Below are positions 1 through 8,158 of a DNA stretch of 64,000 nucleotides, in pieces. The notes under the pieces are model-generated. The model saw nothing but the letters and a program-made list of their open reading frames with translations, was not told where the DNA came from and ran no database searches. The stretch comes from Azophilus sp965215035 (GTDB taxonomy: Bacteria; Pseudomonadota; Gammaproteobacteria; Pseudomonadales; Azotimanducaceae). Location: NCBI GenBank assembly GCA_965215035.1, contig OZ244040.1:1984001-2048000 (forward strand), written 5' to 3'. The stretch's first letter is position 1. Each line of letters begins with the position of its first letter. The translations under genes were made by a program, and so were the position numbers.

Positions 1-286
1 GCGCGGCGGTGATGCCCGCTAGGGGATATCGCTCGACATCGAGCGCGAGAGGCGGCGGGTCGGCCAGGGAACGCAACCGGGTGACGGCGACACCGGTAGG
101 CACATCGCCAAGCGGTGCCCGGGACGCCGAGGGGGCGCCGAGCACCAGGCGCAGCGTTTTGGAAAGGGGGGAGTGCTTCCAGGTTTCCCGGGCGAGGCCG
201 CTCTTAAGAGCCGCCCGGCAGCGCATTAGGGTGTCGGCGGCCAGCCACTTGGGCGGTGCGCCCAGGGCATCTAGTTCCTCAACCAT
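1..286 (-). CDS. sufD: SufD, Fe-S cluster assembly scaffold subunit (5' part only)
   Basis: The first 95 codons of a reading frame that runs off the window edge. It starts at an ATG at 286-284 and overlaps the last 16 bases of sufC, so translational coupling is likely. The encoded start (MVEELDALGAPPKWL, then an SxLSKTLRL-like stretch) fits the poorly conserved N-terminal region of SufD, but the diagnostic C-terminal beta-helix lies outside the window. The call therefore rests mainly on its place directly after sufB and sufC. SufD would pair with SufB and the SufC ATPase in the cytosolic SufBCD scaffold that builds Fe-S clusters. Downstream genes such as sufS, sufE or sufU would lie beyond position 1. 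Confidence 0.75.
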   Translation of the reverse strand, partial: MVEELDALGAPPKWLAADTLMRCRAALKSGLARETWKHSPLSKTLRLVLGAPSASRAPLGDVPTGVAVTRLRSLADPPPLALDVERYPLAGITAA

Positions 287-1017
287 GCGTAACCCCGCTC
301 TTCGAGGGCGTGGGCCAGTCCGCCGTCGCCGGATTCCACGATTTTGCCATCGGCCAGGACATGCACGTGGTCGGGCACGACATGGTTCAATAGGCGCTGG
401 TAGTGGGTAATCAGCAACACGCCGTTGGTGGGGGTGTGAAAGCGGTTCACCCCATCCGCGACGGTTTTGAGTGCGTCGATGTCGAGCCCGGAATCCGTCT
501 CGTCGAGAACCGCTAGTAACGGTTCCAGCAACAGAAGCTGCAGGATTTCGTTGCGCTTGCGCTCGCCGCCGCTGAAACCCTCGTTGACGCCCCGCTTGAG
601 GAACGCCGCGTCGAGGTCGAGGCTTGCCGCCAGGGTGCGCACCTTTTTCATGAATTCGAGCGCAGACAGCGGCTTCCGGTCGTGCGCCGCTAGGCGGCTG
701 TCGTGCGCGGCCTTCAGAAACTCCATGTTGGTGACGCCCGGAATTTCCACGGGATACTGGAAGGCCATGAATACTCCCGCGTGGGCGCGCTGCTCCGGTG
801 CCAGGCCATGTAGGTCTTTGCCACGGAACCGGATGCTGCCCCGGGTAACCTCGTAGCCGGGGTGCCCGGCCAGTACGTTGGCCAGGGTACTCTTGCCGGA
901 GCCGTTCGGGCCCATGATCGCGTGCACCTCTCCGGCTTCCATGGTCAGGCTCAGCCCCTCGAGGATGGCTTTGCCGCCCACCTGGACATGCAGGTCGTGG
1001 ATGTGGAGCAGCGTCAT
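271..1017 (-). CDS. sufC: SufC, Fe-S assembly ATPase
   Basis: A 248-residue ABC-type ATPase of the size usual for SufC. It has a Walker A motif (GPNGSGKST, about residues 36-44), an ABC signature in the form FSGGERKRNE (about 148-157) and a Walker B ending LAVLDETDSGLDID. The signature variant followed by ETDSGLDIDAL is characteristic of SufC and separates it from transporter ATPases. It drives the conformational change of the SufBCD complex during cluster assembly. Its start codon overlaps the sufB stop codon by four bases (ATGA) and its end overlaps sufD, so the three genes form one tightly coupled operon. Confidence 0.97.
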   Translation of the reverse strand: MTLLHIHDLHVQVGGKAILEGLSLTMEAGEVHAIMGPNGSGKSTLANVLAGHPGYEVTRGSIRFRGKDLHGLAPEQRAHAGVFMAFQYPVEIPGVTNMEFLKAAHDSRLAAHDRKPLSALEFMKKVRTLAASLDLDAAFLKRGVNEGFSGGERKRNEILQLLLLEPLLAVLDETDSGLDIDALKTVADGVNRFHTPTNGVLLITHYQRLLNHVVPDHVHVLADGKIVESGDGGLAHALEERGYAWLRN

Positions 1018-2474
1018 CCCACGGCCCCTTCCAAGGACACTTCCAGGAGCTTGCCCGCTTCCACGGCGAATTCCATGGGCAACTGCCGGAACACATCCTT
1101 GCAGAACCCGTTGACGATCATGCTCACCGCCCGTTCCGGGTCAATGCCGCGCTGCCGAAGCAGAAAGAGCTGGTCCTCGCTAACCTTCGAGGTCGTGGCT
1201 TCGTGCTCGACAATGGCGGTGGCCGACTTGTTCTCGATGTATGGAAAGGTGTGCGCGCCGCACTGGTTGCCGATCAGCAGCGAGTCGCACTGCGTGTAGT
1301 TGCGGGCGCCGCGGGCGGCTGGCGAGGTGCGCACCAGCCCGCGGTAGCTGTTTTCGCTTTGGCCGGCGCTGATGCCCTTGGCGATGATGGTGCTCTTGGT
1401 GCCCTGGCCGAGGTGGATCATCTTCGTGCCGGTATCGGCCTGCTGATGGTTGTTGGTCAGCGCCACGGAATAGAACTCGCCGACGCTGTGGTCGCCGCGC
1501 AGGACGACGCTGGGGTATTTCCAGGTGATGGCGGACCCGGTTTCAACCTGGGTCCAGGATATCTTGGAGCGGGCGCCGCGGCAGGCACCGCGCTTGGTGA
1601 CGAAGTTGTAAATGCCCCCGTTACCGTCGGCATCGCCCGGGTACCAGTTCTGCACGGTCGAATACTTGATTTGCGCGTCGTCTAGCGCAACCAGTTCCAC
1701 CACCGCGGCGTGCAACTGATTTTCGTCGCGCATGGGGGCGGTGCAGCCTTCCAGGTAGCTGACGTAGGCACCCGCCTCGGCGATGATCAGGGTGCGCTCG
1801 AATTGGCCGGTGTTCTGCTGGTTGATGCGGAAATAGGTGGAAAGTTCCATGGGGCAGCGCACGCCCCTGGGCACGTACACGAAGGAACCGTCGCTGAACA
1901 CCGCCGAATTCAGGGCCGCATAGAAGTTATCGCGCCGCGGCACAACCGAACCGAGATACTTGCGCACCAGCTCCGGGTGACTGTGCACCGCCTCGGAGAT
2001 GGGGCAGAAGATCACGCCCGCTTCCTCAAGCTTGTCCTTGAAGGTGGTTGTGATCGACACGCTGTCGAATACCGCATCCACGGCCACGCGTGGCTCGGCT
2101 TGGGCCACGCCGGCCAGCAACTCCTGCTCGTGCAGCGGAATCCCGAGTTTCTCGTAGGTGCGCAGCAGTTCCGGGTCGACTTCATCCAAGGATTGCGGAC
2201 CATCCGCCAGGCTCCTTGGGGCCGAGTAGTAGGATATGGAAGCGAAGTCGATGGGCGGGAACCGGACATGCGCCCATTGCGGTGGCGTCATCCGGGACCA
2301 GTCGGCAAAGGCCGCTAGGCGCCATTCTGTGAGCCAGGCGGGCTCGCGCTTCTTCTCGGAAATGAAGCGCACCACGGACTCGTCGAGCCCGGGCGGCAGG
2401 GTATCGGATTCGACTTCCGTGACGAATCCGGCGCTATAATCCTGGCCGATGATGTCGAGCGGCGATTCACTCAT
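1014..2474 (-). CDS. sufB: SufB, Fe-S cluster scaffold protein
   Basis: A 486-residue protein, normal for SufB. I start at ATG 2474 (MSESPLDIIGQDY); the frame stays open upstream but that part is low complexity and unlike SufB. Typical SufB segments are present: the PPIDFASISYYSAP region near the N-terminus, YVPRGVRCPMELSTYFRIN in the middle, and the beta-helix core with EGCTAPMRDENQLHAAVVE and NFVTKRGACRG. The C-terminal part has CDSLLIGNQCGAHTFPYIE and ends with the EHEATTSKVSEDQLFLLRQRGI block containing the conserved Glu/His. SufB is the subunit on which the cluster is assembled. In many bacteria an Rrf2-type regulator precedes sufB; none is present here. Confidence 0.97.
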   Translation of the reverse strand: MSESPLDIIGQDYSAGFVTEVESDTLPPGLDESVVRFISEKKREPAWLTEWRLAAFADWSRMTPPQWAHVRFPPIDFASISYYSAPRSLADGPQSLDEVDPELLRTYEKLGIPLHEQELLAGVAQAEPRVAVDAVFDSVSITTTFKDKLEEAGVIFCPISEAVHSHPELVRKYLGSVVPRRDNFYAALNSAVFSDGSFVYVPRGVRCPMELSTYFRINQQNTGQFERTLIIAEAGAYVSYLEGCTAPMRDENQLHAAVVELVALDDAQIKYSTVQNWYPGDADGNGGIYNFVTKRGACRGARSKISWTQVETGSAITWKYPSVVLRGDHSVGEFYSVALTNNHQQADTGTKMIHLGQGTKSTIIAKGISAGQSENSYRGLVRTSPAARGARNYTQCDSLLIGNQCGAHTFPYIENKSATAIVEHEATTSKVSEDQLFLLRQRGIDPERAVSMIVNGFCKDVFRQLPMEFAVEAGKLLEVSLEGAVG

Positions 2475-2650
2475 TGGTTGCGGTGCGGTTCCGAAAACCC
2501 GAAGGGGCCATTGTAACGGTTGACTGCCGGAATACCCAACCAATTAAGTCGGGTATTACCCCGGCAGCCACGCCCGCTAACGCCCCGATGCCCCATGTCG
2601 CGGCTCGATTGCGCGGGGATTCGGTTGGTTTGGGTGCCCAACTAAGGCGA

Positions 2651-2748
2651 TTCCATGGACACATCGAGCTTGGCATGAGCGTAGCTAGGCATGGTTTTTT
2701 GTCCGCCCGGACCCGACTATGGAATTCCATGGACACATCTAGCTTGGC
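2651..2748. repeat. 24-bp direct repeat pair upstream of sufB
   Basis: Two copies of a 24-bp sequence (2651-2674 and 2725-2748, one mismatch, both starting TTCCATGGACACATC) lie 74 bp apart in the gap between the divergent sufB and methyltransferase genes. The gap (2475-2834) has no other gene. The sequence may hold promoters for both directions, and the repeats could be operator sites or simply a small duplication. No regulator gene sits next to them. Confidence 0.55.
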
Positions 2749-2834
2749 GAGAGTTGCTGTTGCCCCCGGGTGCCGATTGTCAACCTCCCCGGCGGCCAGC
2801 TAAGATCGTCTGGTTTCGCCTGCCCGGTTTCCCC

Positions 2835-3461
2835 ATGCCCAAGCTCGAACAGATGCCGGAAGACCACATGTACCAGGCGTACGGCGTCTACCTGCTGGCG
2901 CCACAGCACCGGGTGATTCGCCGGCTGAAGAAGCGTTACCAGCCCTCGGTGCACGGCCACCGAACCTGGGATTCGAGCTTTCTTCTAATGGACTATCTGG
3001 CCGCGAAGCCCATCCCAAGAGGCACCAGGGTTCTGGAGGTTGGCTGTGGGTGGGGAGCGGCCGCGGTTTTCTGCGCGGCGCGATTCAAGGCCAAGGTAAC
3101 CGGATTGGATATCGACCGCGATGTATTCCCATTCCTGGAGGTGTTTGCGCAACTGAATGGGGTGCGGGTCGATACGCTTGGCCGCAAGTTCGAGAAACTC
3201 CCCGGCAAGCAGCTTGGTGAGTATCACACCATCGTTGGGGCCGACATCTGTTTTTGGGATAGCTTGGTCGAACCCCTGCGCCTCCTGGTGGCGAGGGCGT
3301 TCCGGGGAGGTGCCCGCCGGTTCGTCATCGCCGACCCGGGGCGGCCCACCTTCTATCGGTTCGCCGATCTGTGTGCCCGGAAATACGAGGTCAAGCTGAC
3401 GGAGTGGTATGCGGTTGAGCCGGAACGATTCGAGGGTGAGGTGGTGGAAATCAGGGCGTAG
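2835..3461 (+). CDS. class I SAM-dependent methyltransferase
   Basis: A 208-residue protein starting at ATG 2835 (MPKLEQMPEDHMYQAYG). The S-adenosylmethionine site is clear: motif I VLEVGCGWGAAAVF at about residues 63-76, then an acidic motif II in VTGLDIDRDVFPF, and a GADICFWDSL segment in the position of motif IV. The overall plan is a single Rossmann-type methyltransferase domain with little else. The substrate cannot be told. An in-frame ATG further upstream exists, but the region before 2835 overlaps the 24-bp repeats and looks non-coding. The gene stands alone, divergent from the suf operon. Confidence 0.85.
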   Translation: MPKLEQMPEDHMYQAYGVYLLAPQHRVIRRLKKRYQPSVHGHRTWDSSFLLMDYLAAKPIPRGTRVLEVGCGWGAAAVFCAARFKAKVTGLDIDRDVFPFLEVFAQLNGVRVDTLGRKFEKLPGKQLGEYHTIVGADICFWDSLVEPLRLLVARAFRGGARRFVIADPGRPTFYRFADLCARKYEVKLTEWYAVEPERFEGEVVEIRA

Positions 3462-3481
3462 CGCCGGTGCTCCGCCGGCTC

Positions 3482-3720
3482 TTGCAGCGCCTCCGGCGAG
3501 ACGGGCTGCCTTAGCCGGGGGGACGTGCGGTCTTGGCCCGTTAGCAGCCTGTGGGGCTTAGATACTTTGGATATTGCAACTTACTGAAATATGTGGAGTT
3601 TTCTTTTGTTGTGAAAAGCAAGATCCCTTATAAATCAACCACTTAGCCACAAAGTCCGACAGCCCGTCAGGGGAACTTGTTTTGCAGTGCCTCCGGCGAG
3701 ACGGGTCGCCTTAGCCGGGG
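3482..3720. repeat. 39-bp direct repeat pair flanking an AT-rich gap
   Basis: Positions 3482-3520 and 3682-3720 are near-identical 39-mers (three mismatches) that share CTCCGGCGAGACGGG and CCTTAGCCGGGG. Each can fold into a short CCGGC/GCCGG hairpin. The stretch between them (about 3540-3660) is clearly AT-richer than its surroundings and shows no gene. The second copy overlaps the end of the lipoprotein gene that finishes at 3711. They may be a dispersed repetitive extragenic element. Confidence 0.6.
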
Positions 3721-4700
3721 CTCTCGTTGTTCACAAAGGCTTTGAGCTGGTCGGCGAGCGCCGTGCAGGCGGATGCCCGGACGCGGGCCAGGATGGGAAT
3801 GGGTACGATCACCGCCGGCATGTAGCTGGTGCCGATGGCCTCGGAACTGATGCGGCCGGCGGCGGTGCCGCTTTCCACATCCCAAACCGAGGCTTCGTAG
3901 GTGGAATCGTTCTCCCACGATAGGAATCCGAAGCATCCGCCACCGCCGGGGGTGACCGCGCAACTGAGCGAGCCACCGGAATCGGTTCGTTCGGTGGCCC
4001 CTTCGATCCAAACGAGGTACTTCAGCCCCATTTCGGCCAAGCGCTGCGCCAGCGGCGGCCGATCGAGCAGTGCGGGCAGATCGTTCGCCTGGGCGGGGGC
4101 GGTGCGCGGCTCGAACCAGGGGAAGGTGGCGTCTATGAACCGCTGCTCGGGAATCACATTCACCCGGTTGCCGCCGCGACCCATGTTGCCCGCCACACAG
4201 GAAATGAAGTCGAGCTCGGTCTCTGCCGAAGCGGGTTGGCTGCGCCGCCCGAGTACCACGATGGAATCGCCCGCCGCCATGCCGGTATCCGCTTCGCGGA
4301 CTTCCTGCACCGTGGCGGTGACGCAACCGCCGAGCAGCGTCGGCAGCAGCGCCCCCAGAGCCAGCCAGCGGGCCAGTTGTATTGGCAGTGGGGTGCCCGT
4401 TGCCCGCCGACGGGCTGGTTGTGTTGGCGGCGGGGTGCCTGGGGCCAGCCAACGGCCTAGTTGTGTCGGCGGCGGGGTGCCCGGGGCCAGTTGGCGGGCT
4501 GGTTGCGTTGGCGGCGGGATGCCCGGGGCCAGTCGGCGGGCTGGTTGCGTTGGCGGTGGGATGCCCGGAGCCAGTCGGCGGGCTGGTTGTGTTGGCGGTG
4601 GGATGCCCGGGGCCAGTCGGCGGGCTAGTTGCGTTGGCATTGGGGTACCCAGAGTCAGCCAACGGACCAATTGTGTTGGCCCCGGCAAGAGTGGGGTCAT
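3711..4700 (-). CDS. predicted lipoprotein with a repeat-expanded signal region
   Basis: The ATG at 4700 overlaps the stop of the upstream lipoprotein gene (ATGA), giving 329 codons. Residues 8-119 are eight tandem 14-residue units of the type PTQPARRLAPGIPP. The last unit reads PIQLARWLALGALL and runs straight into PTLLGGC, a plausible hydrophobic segment and lipobox with Cys126. The mature part of about 200 residues contains two Cys-bearing loops (SCAVTPGGGGCFGF) and ends in ACTALADQLKAF; I do not recognise its family. A lipobox at residue 126 is far too deep for a Sec signal, so either translation starts inside the repeats or the expansion has damaged export. It is the second gene of a two-gene lipoprotein operon. 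Confidence 0.7.
   Translation of the reverse strand: MTPLLPGPTQLVRWLTLGTPMPTQLARRLAPGIPPPTQPARRLAPGIPPPTQPARRLAPGIPPPTQPARQLAPGTPPPTQLGRWLAPGTPPPTQPARRRATGTPLPIQLARWLALGALLPTLLGGCVTATVQEVREADTGMAAGDSIVVLGRRSQPASAETELDFISCVAGNMGRGGNRVNVIPEQRFIDATFPWFEPRTAPAQANDLPALLDRPPLAQRLAEMGLKYLVWIEGATERTDSGGSLSCAVTPGGGGCFGFLSWENDSTYEASVWDVESGTAAGRISSEAIGTSYMPAVIVPIPILARVRASACTALADQLKAFVNNESPG
4344..4679 (-). repeat. 42-bp minisatellite, eight in-frame units
   Basis: Eight tandem 42-bp units (14 codons each) cover 4344-4679 inside the lipoprotein gene. The unit nearest the lipobox keeps a hydrophobic signal-peptide character (ARWLALGALL), while outer units have drifted to Pro/Arg-rich forms (PTQPARRLAPGIPP). 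The three central units are almost identical, as expected for recent slippage or unequal exchange. The period keeps the reading frame. Confidence 0.85.
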
Positions 4701-5323
4701 GTCACATCGCCCAGTTCGTTTTGCAGCCAAGCGGAGATACCCGGAAACGACCGGAACCGCAGCGAGAAGTCGGCCATGGCATCGCGGCAGGCATCCAGCG
4801 CCGCCGCGCGTAGCGAAGCCGAGGCACCGGCGTGATTCTGCTGGTGAGATTTGCCGTAGGCCGTCAGCACCCAGTCGCCTATGGCGTTGCCCCGGTTGTC
4901 GAGCATGTGAAAGCGGTAGCGGATCCATACCTCGTGATACTCGGTGCGGGTATGGCTCGGCAGGGTGAATTGCAATTCCTCGATGGAGGGGACGAGCACG
5001 CCGGCAACATCGGGGTTGGGGCCATCGGCTTGGTCCACGATACGGTGGCCGATGAACAGGCCCTCCAGCAGGTTATGGAACATCGAGCGTTGCGCCGAGC
5101 CAACTTCGATATTCCATTCACCCTGGCCCTCGATGGCCTCGGTGTGGGTGTAGGCGGTCAGGGCCTCATCGAGATAAATGCCGACCGGAAGCTGCACTTT
5201 CTCCACCAACGGCACCGGAAAGCCGGCCGGAACCGCAACGCTGCCGCCAGCGCAACCGCTCAGCAGGATGGTGGCCAGGGCAAGGCCGACAGCACCGACA
5301 GCAATGCGGGTCGTGGTGTACAT
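4697..5323 (-). CDS. predicted outer-membrane lipoprotein
   Basis: Starts at ATG 5323 (MYTTTRIAVGAVGLALATILLSGCAGG), a textbook lipoprotein signal with lipobox LSGC and the acylated Cys at residue 24. The mature part of roughly 185 residues looks soluble, with LDEALTAYTHTEAIEGQGEW near its start and SHQQNHAGASASLRAAALDACRDAMADF near its end. The latter resembles the C-terminal helix of small lipoproteins that bind or assemble other envelope components. The family is not recognised. It is the first gene of an operon and its stop codon overlaps the start of the second lipoprotein, so both are probably made together and may act together in the envelope. Confidence 0.75.
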   Translation of the reverse strand: MYTTTRIAVGAVGLALATILLSGCAGGSVAVPAGFPVPLVEKVQLPVGIYLDEALTAYTHTEAIEGQGEWNIEVGSAQRSMFHNLLEGLFIGHRIVDQADGPNPDVAGVLVPSIEELQFTLPSHTRTEYHEVWIRYRFHMLDNRGNAIGDWVLTAYGKSHQQNHAGASASLRAAALDACRDAMADFSLRFRSFPGISAWLQNELGDVT

Positions 5324-5411
5324 TTCAGGAATCACGCCCGGACAGTCTAGCGAAAATAGGGTGCACTCGCCACAGGGCGCGGGGGGCGCCTGGGACCACG
5401 CGGCTACCCTT

Positions 5412-5816
5412 TTACGGAAACGAGCCTTGGTCCCGGAAGTTGATGCCCTTGATGGAGATGCCGAGCAGGAGCCCGCCTTCCTCGGTTGCCCAAGTGACGT
5501 CGACCTTCTTGGCTCCGATTCCGCCGGCCATTCGACGCTCGGCGCCAGAAGCATGGAGTTGCCCCAGAGGAGCGGGCTTGGTGCCGCGAAGGCCGCGTTG
5601 CCGCAGATCCTCCGCTATCGCGGCGGCGAGGAGGAAACTAGCCTCGCCACAGGACGGCTCGAGCACCCTGTCGTCCGGGGTTCGAATCGCCCAATCGACG
5701 AGGTAGCGAGCAAGGCCGGGCGGCGTGAAAAACGCCCCTCGTGCTTTCCTTAGGCGATCAGAATCCACTGAGAATCTCGTTGTGGCCGCTGAATGCGTCG
5801 CAAGCGGTACCTGCAC
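5412..5816 (-). pseudogene. restriction-modification remnant: DNA methylase N-terminus fused to nuclease fragment
   Basis: Residues about 22-65 (RKARGAFFTPPGLARYLVDW, then VLEPSCGEASFLLAA) are the N-terminal SAM-binding region of an N6-adenine DNA methylase of the type I/IIG kind, including the FTPP segment and the EPSCG motif. The catalytic NPPY part is missing. From about residue 97 the frame changes to KVDVTWATEEGGLLLGISIK and INFRD, which resembles a restriction-endonuclease-like (PD-(D/E)XK) region cut off after a few residues. The product is 134 residues where an intact methylase would have 500 or more. I read this as two neighbouring restriction-modification genes joined by deletion. 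Confidence 0.65.
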
Positions 5817-5830
5817 CGTTCGTGGAGTGG

Positions 5831-5919
5831 GGCAGTGTATCAGTTTGCATCTGGAGCCTGCCTAATCCCCTGTGTACCGTGCCTCGGCTCGGCCCACAAA
5901 TGCAAACTGATACACTACC
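5831..5919. repeat. 89-bp palindromic element, copy 1
   Basis: The 20-bp ends 5831-5850 and 5900-5919 are inverted repeats with one mismatch (arm core AGTGTATCAGTTTGCAT). The 49-bp centre contains CCTCGGCTCGGCCCAC. The same 89-bp element recurs in the same orientation at 7680-7768, so the two copies bracket the ATPase gene. To its right, 5920-6087 contains a short coding-looking stretch on the plus strand ending at 6022 (AAVEALTGVAILADKAE), probably another gene remnant that I cannot name. Confidence 0.8.
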
Positions 5920-6087
5920 CCGCTGCTGGTGGCAGCTCGATGGGGCCGAGAGTACCGGTGCCTTTCAGGCTGCGGTGGAAGCGTTGACCGGCGTGGCGAT
6001 TCTGGCTGATAAGGCCGAGTGAGTGTGCTTTGAGGGCGACAAACTACGGCATCTGCTGCGACGCACGTTTGCCAGCGGAAGCGTTTT

Positions 6088-7650
6088 CTAGGTCAGCCCC
6101 ATTCCCGGGATACCCGGGTCACTCGGCCCGCGTTCGTCTGCAAGGACCGGAATCGGTTCTGTAGGCTCTTCCCGCAAAAACGCGGCGAACGAAGGGATGG
6201 CGACAACATAACGTTGTCGATCTCCATCAAATCGAAGCAGGCCGCTGTGAATTGCCGCCAAACGAAACTCCGCATACCCGGTTTTGGTCAGCCCGGGTTC
6301 CTTTTCGAGAAGAATATCCCTCAACTCCTCACTGCTAAAGGACCTTTCTTGACGCAAGCAGTGTGCCAGGTGCTTCGCCAGAAGTTCATGATTGCCTTCC
6401 ATCAGTCCGTCAAGCCGTTGCTTGTAGTAGGCTTTGCGGCTACCGTCTCCGTCCTCGATTGCCTTGGGAAAATCCGCGGGCGCAGCGTCGAATCCTCCTT
6501 CTTGATCCGGGTGTTTCCCAATTTCAGATATTGCAGCGACAAGATATCCGGCCAAATGTTGGGGCCATTGGTGAGACCGGGCAACGATTGCCCGCTCCCA
6601 CAGTTGACAGTTCCTCACTTTGAATTGCGCAAAACATCTTCGAACCGCCTTTGCGCAGTCATCGTCGGGCAGGGTTCCAATGGTGATTTTCCTTTCGGCG
6701 ACGACCCGTGAGATACCGACCTTGCGGAGTACGTTCGATGTACCGGGCAGCCCAAACACTGCGAGCGACAAGGAGGCTCCTGCCTTTCCTTCGTGAATCA
6801 CAGGAAGAACGCTGGCCGGGCCGGTAGTCTCGGGACTTTCCACTGGGATGTTTTGCCCTTCATCAACGAACAGGGCAATCTGGTAGGGTCCCCACGCTCC
6901 CCCACGTTCAGCGACAACGTCGGCAATCGAAGGGTTCGAGATCTCCCTGGTTGGCCCAACCGATACTCCGGTTATCGAAACACTTCGTTTGAAAATGTCG
7001 TTGATGACAGCGCGTGCGCGTTTGGACGTGGCATTGACCATCGTGCGAACTTGGTGATCGATCCGATCAAGAACCGCATCAAGGTCTTTCGTCGAGTCCG
7101 CGCGCGAAAGGGTTTCACCTGCCTTGCTGACCAAATCGAAGGCTCTTTTGGCCAATTGCTTGTCTTTGCAATCCACAGCTTCGATAAGCGCTCTAATGTC
7201 CGCAAGCAACGCTTCACGTCGCTCTCTGTTGATTTGCTTTGCAAGATGGCTTGCCACGGCTCGGTCCACAGCCCGACCGACCGCCTGGGCAGAGTTTGCT
7301 ATGTTGGAGGGAATGATCACAGGCAGCCACTCCTTCCCGGTACCGGTCGGCGGGCACGCCGTGACCTCACCAATACACTGCGCCATCAACGCGGTTTTGC
7401 CGGCGCCTGGAGGCCCTTCAGCAACGAACGTGGAGTCTGCCAATATCCCGGCACTAACGGCTTCGAGCACTTCCCGAAATACATTAATTTCGTGCGCGCG
7501 CCCGGAAAAGAAGGGGGGGCCTCTGTCGTCGATCAATTTGGCGCGGTCTCGGTAGGCAATAAACAGCCGGTGATCAACATCGTCCTGAGGGCGAAGTCCA
7601 CCCGTGTCGACATAGACAGGCAATTCGGTGATTGTCGTCTGTGTGTTCAT
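6088..7650 (-). CDS. P-loop ATPase of accessory island (paralogue 1)
   Basis: A 520-residue protein starting at ATG 7650 (MNTQTTITELPVYVD). The frame runs further upstream into the palindromic element, but that part reflects the element rather than a protein. Walker A is GPPGAGKT at residues 79-86 and Walker B is ALFVDEGQN at about 259-267. The sensor and lid region includes SHQWPQHLAGYLVAAI, and a C-terminal segment IPSFAAFL ends the conserved part. The layout fits an AAA+/MNS- or STAND-like NTPase with a long helical insert between the Walker motifs. The ankyrin-bearing ATPase ending at 9251 shares the layout and several of these blocks. No partner gene is obvious. A defence or mobile-element role is inference from context. 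Confidence 0.8.
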   Translation of the reverse strand: MNTQTTITELPVYVDTGGLRPQDDVDHRLFIAYRDRAKLIDDRGPPFFSGRAHEINVFREVLEAVSAGILADSTFVAEGPPGAGKTALMAQCIGEVTACPPTGTGKEWLPVIIPSNIANSAQAVGRAVDRAVASHLAKQINRERREALLADIRALIEAVDCKDKQLAKRAFDLVSKAGETLSRADSTKDLDAVLDRIDHQVRTMVNATSKRARAVINDIFKRSVSITGVSVGPTREISNPSIADVVAERGGAWGPYQIALFVDEGQNIPVESPETTGPASVLPVIHEGKAGASLSLAVFGLPGTSNVLRKVGISRVVAERKITIGTLPDDDCAKAVRRCFAQFKVRNCQLWERAIVARSHQWPQHLAGYLVAAISEIGKHPDQEGGFDAAPADFPKAIEDGDGSRKAYYKQRLDGLMEGNHELLAKHLAHCLRQERSFSSEELRDILLEKEPGLTKTGYAEFRLAAIHSGLLRFDGDRQRYVVAIPSFAAFLREEPTEPIPVLADERGPSDPGIPGMGLT

Positions 7651-7679
7651 GCCGCCTGTGTCAAAGACTCTCCAAGTTC

Positions 7680-7768
7680 GGTAGTGTATCAGTTTGCATC
7701 CCGAGCCTGCTGAATCCCCTGTGTGCCGTGCCTCGGCTCGGCCCACAAACTCAAACTGATACACTACC
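7680..7768. repeat. 89-bp palindromic element, copy 2
   Basis: Same length and orientation as the copy at 5831-5919; arms are 7680-7699 and 7749-7768 (GGTAGTGTATCAGTTTGCAT against its near-perfect complement). The centre differs from copy 1 at only a few positions. It lies just upstream of the ATPase start codon at 7650, so it may carry that gene's promoter or operator, or be one end of a cassette. Confidence 0.8.
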
Positions 7769-8158
7769 TAGAGTGGGAGTGTCTCACGAAATGCTGTATA
7801 CATGTCCAGAATCAGCGATTGTACACGTCTGGGACCTAGAGCGCACCAGCCAACTACTATGGGTCGGCTACGACTTTGACAACGCTACAGCTCAGCGGTT
7901 CTCGTCGCCCCCCTGTCAAAATCGCGGTCTTAAACTGTCCGCTCCGAAGGGCGCACTCCACAGCACGCTGGTCAGCAACCGGGTCATGTAGGCGTCCGCG
8001 GCATGTCTTGCCGACTAGGGTCGTCTCTCTCGGAGTTGTGTGTCGTATTTGCCCCATCGTCATCATGTGACCCCTGGATTCCTCGGCTTTGCCCACTCCC
8101 GGCTCTGGCCCCTTGTATACGCCCTCCAACGTAGCGGCCTTGCCCTGCTCGTATGTCT
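7769..8158. other. gap without recognisable gene
   Basis: No frame in this stretch shows a convincing gene. A 188-codon minus-strand frame spans 7857-8423, but it runs through the CRISPR-like repeats and has no recognisable motif, so I treat it as chance. The stretch could hold decayed sequence linked to the CRISPR remnant, but I could not identify any cas gene in it. Confidence 0.5.

Noticed and set aside
3667..4662. 331-codon frame with long TSPPTGPGHP repeats opposite in phase to the lipoprotein
   Set aside because: It is the 42-bp minisatellite read in a wrong frame; the ATGA overlap with the upstream gene and the lipobox support the chosen frame.
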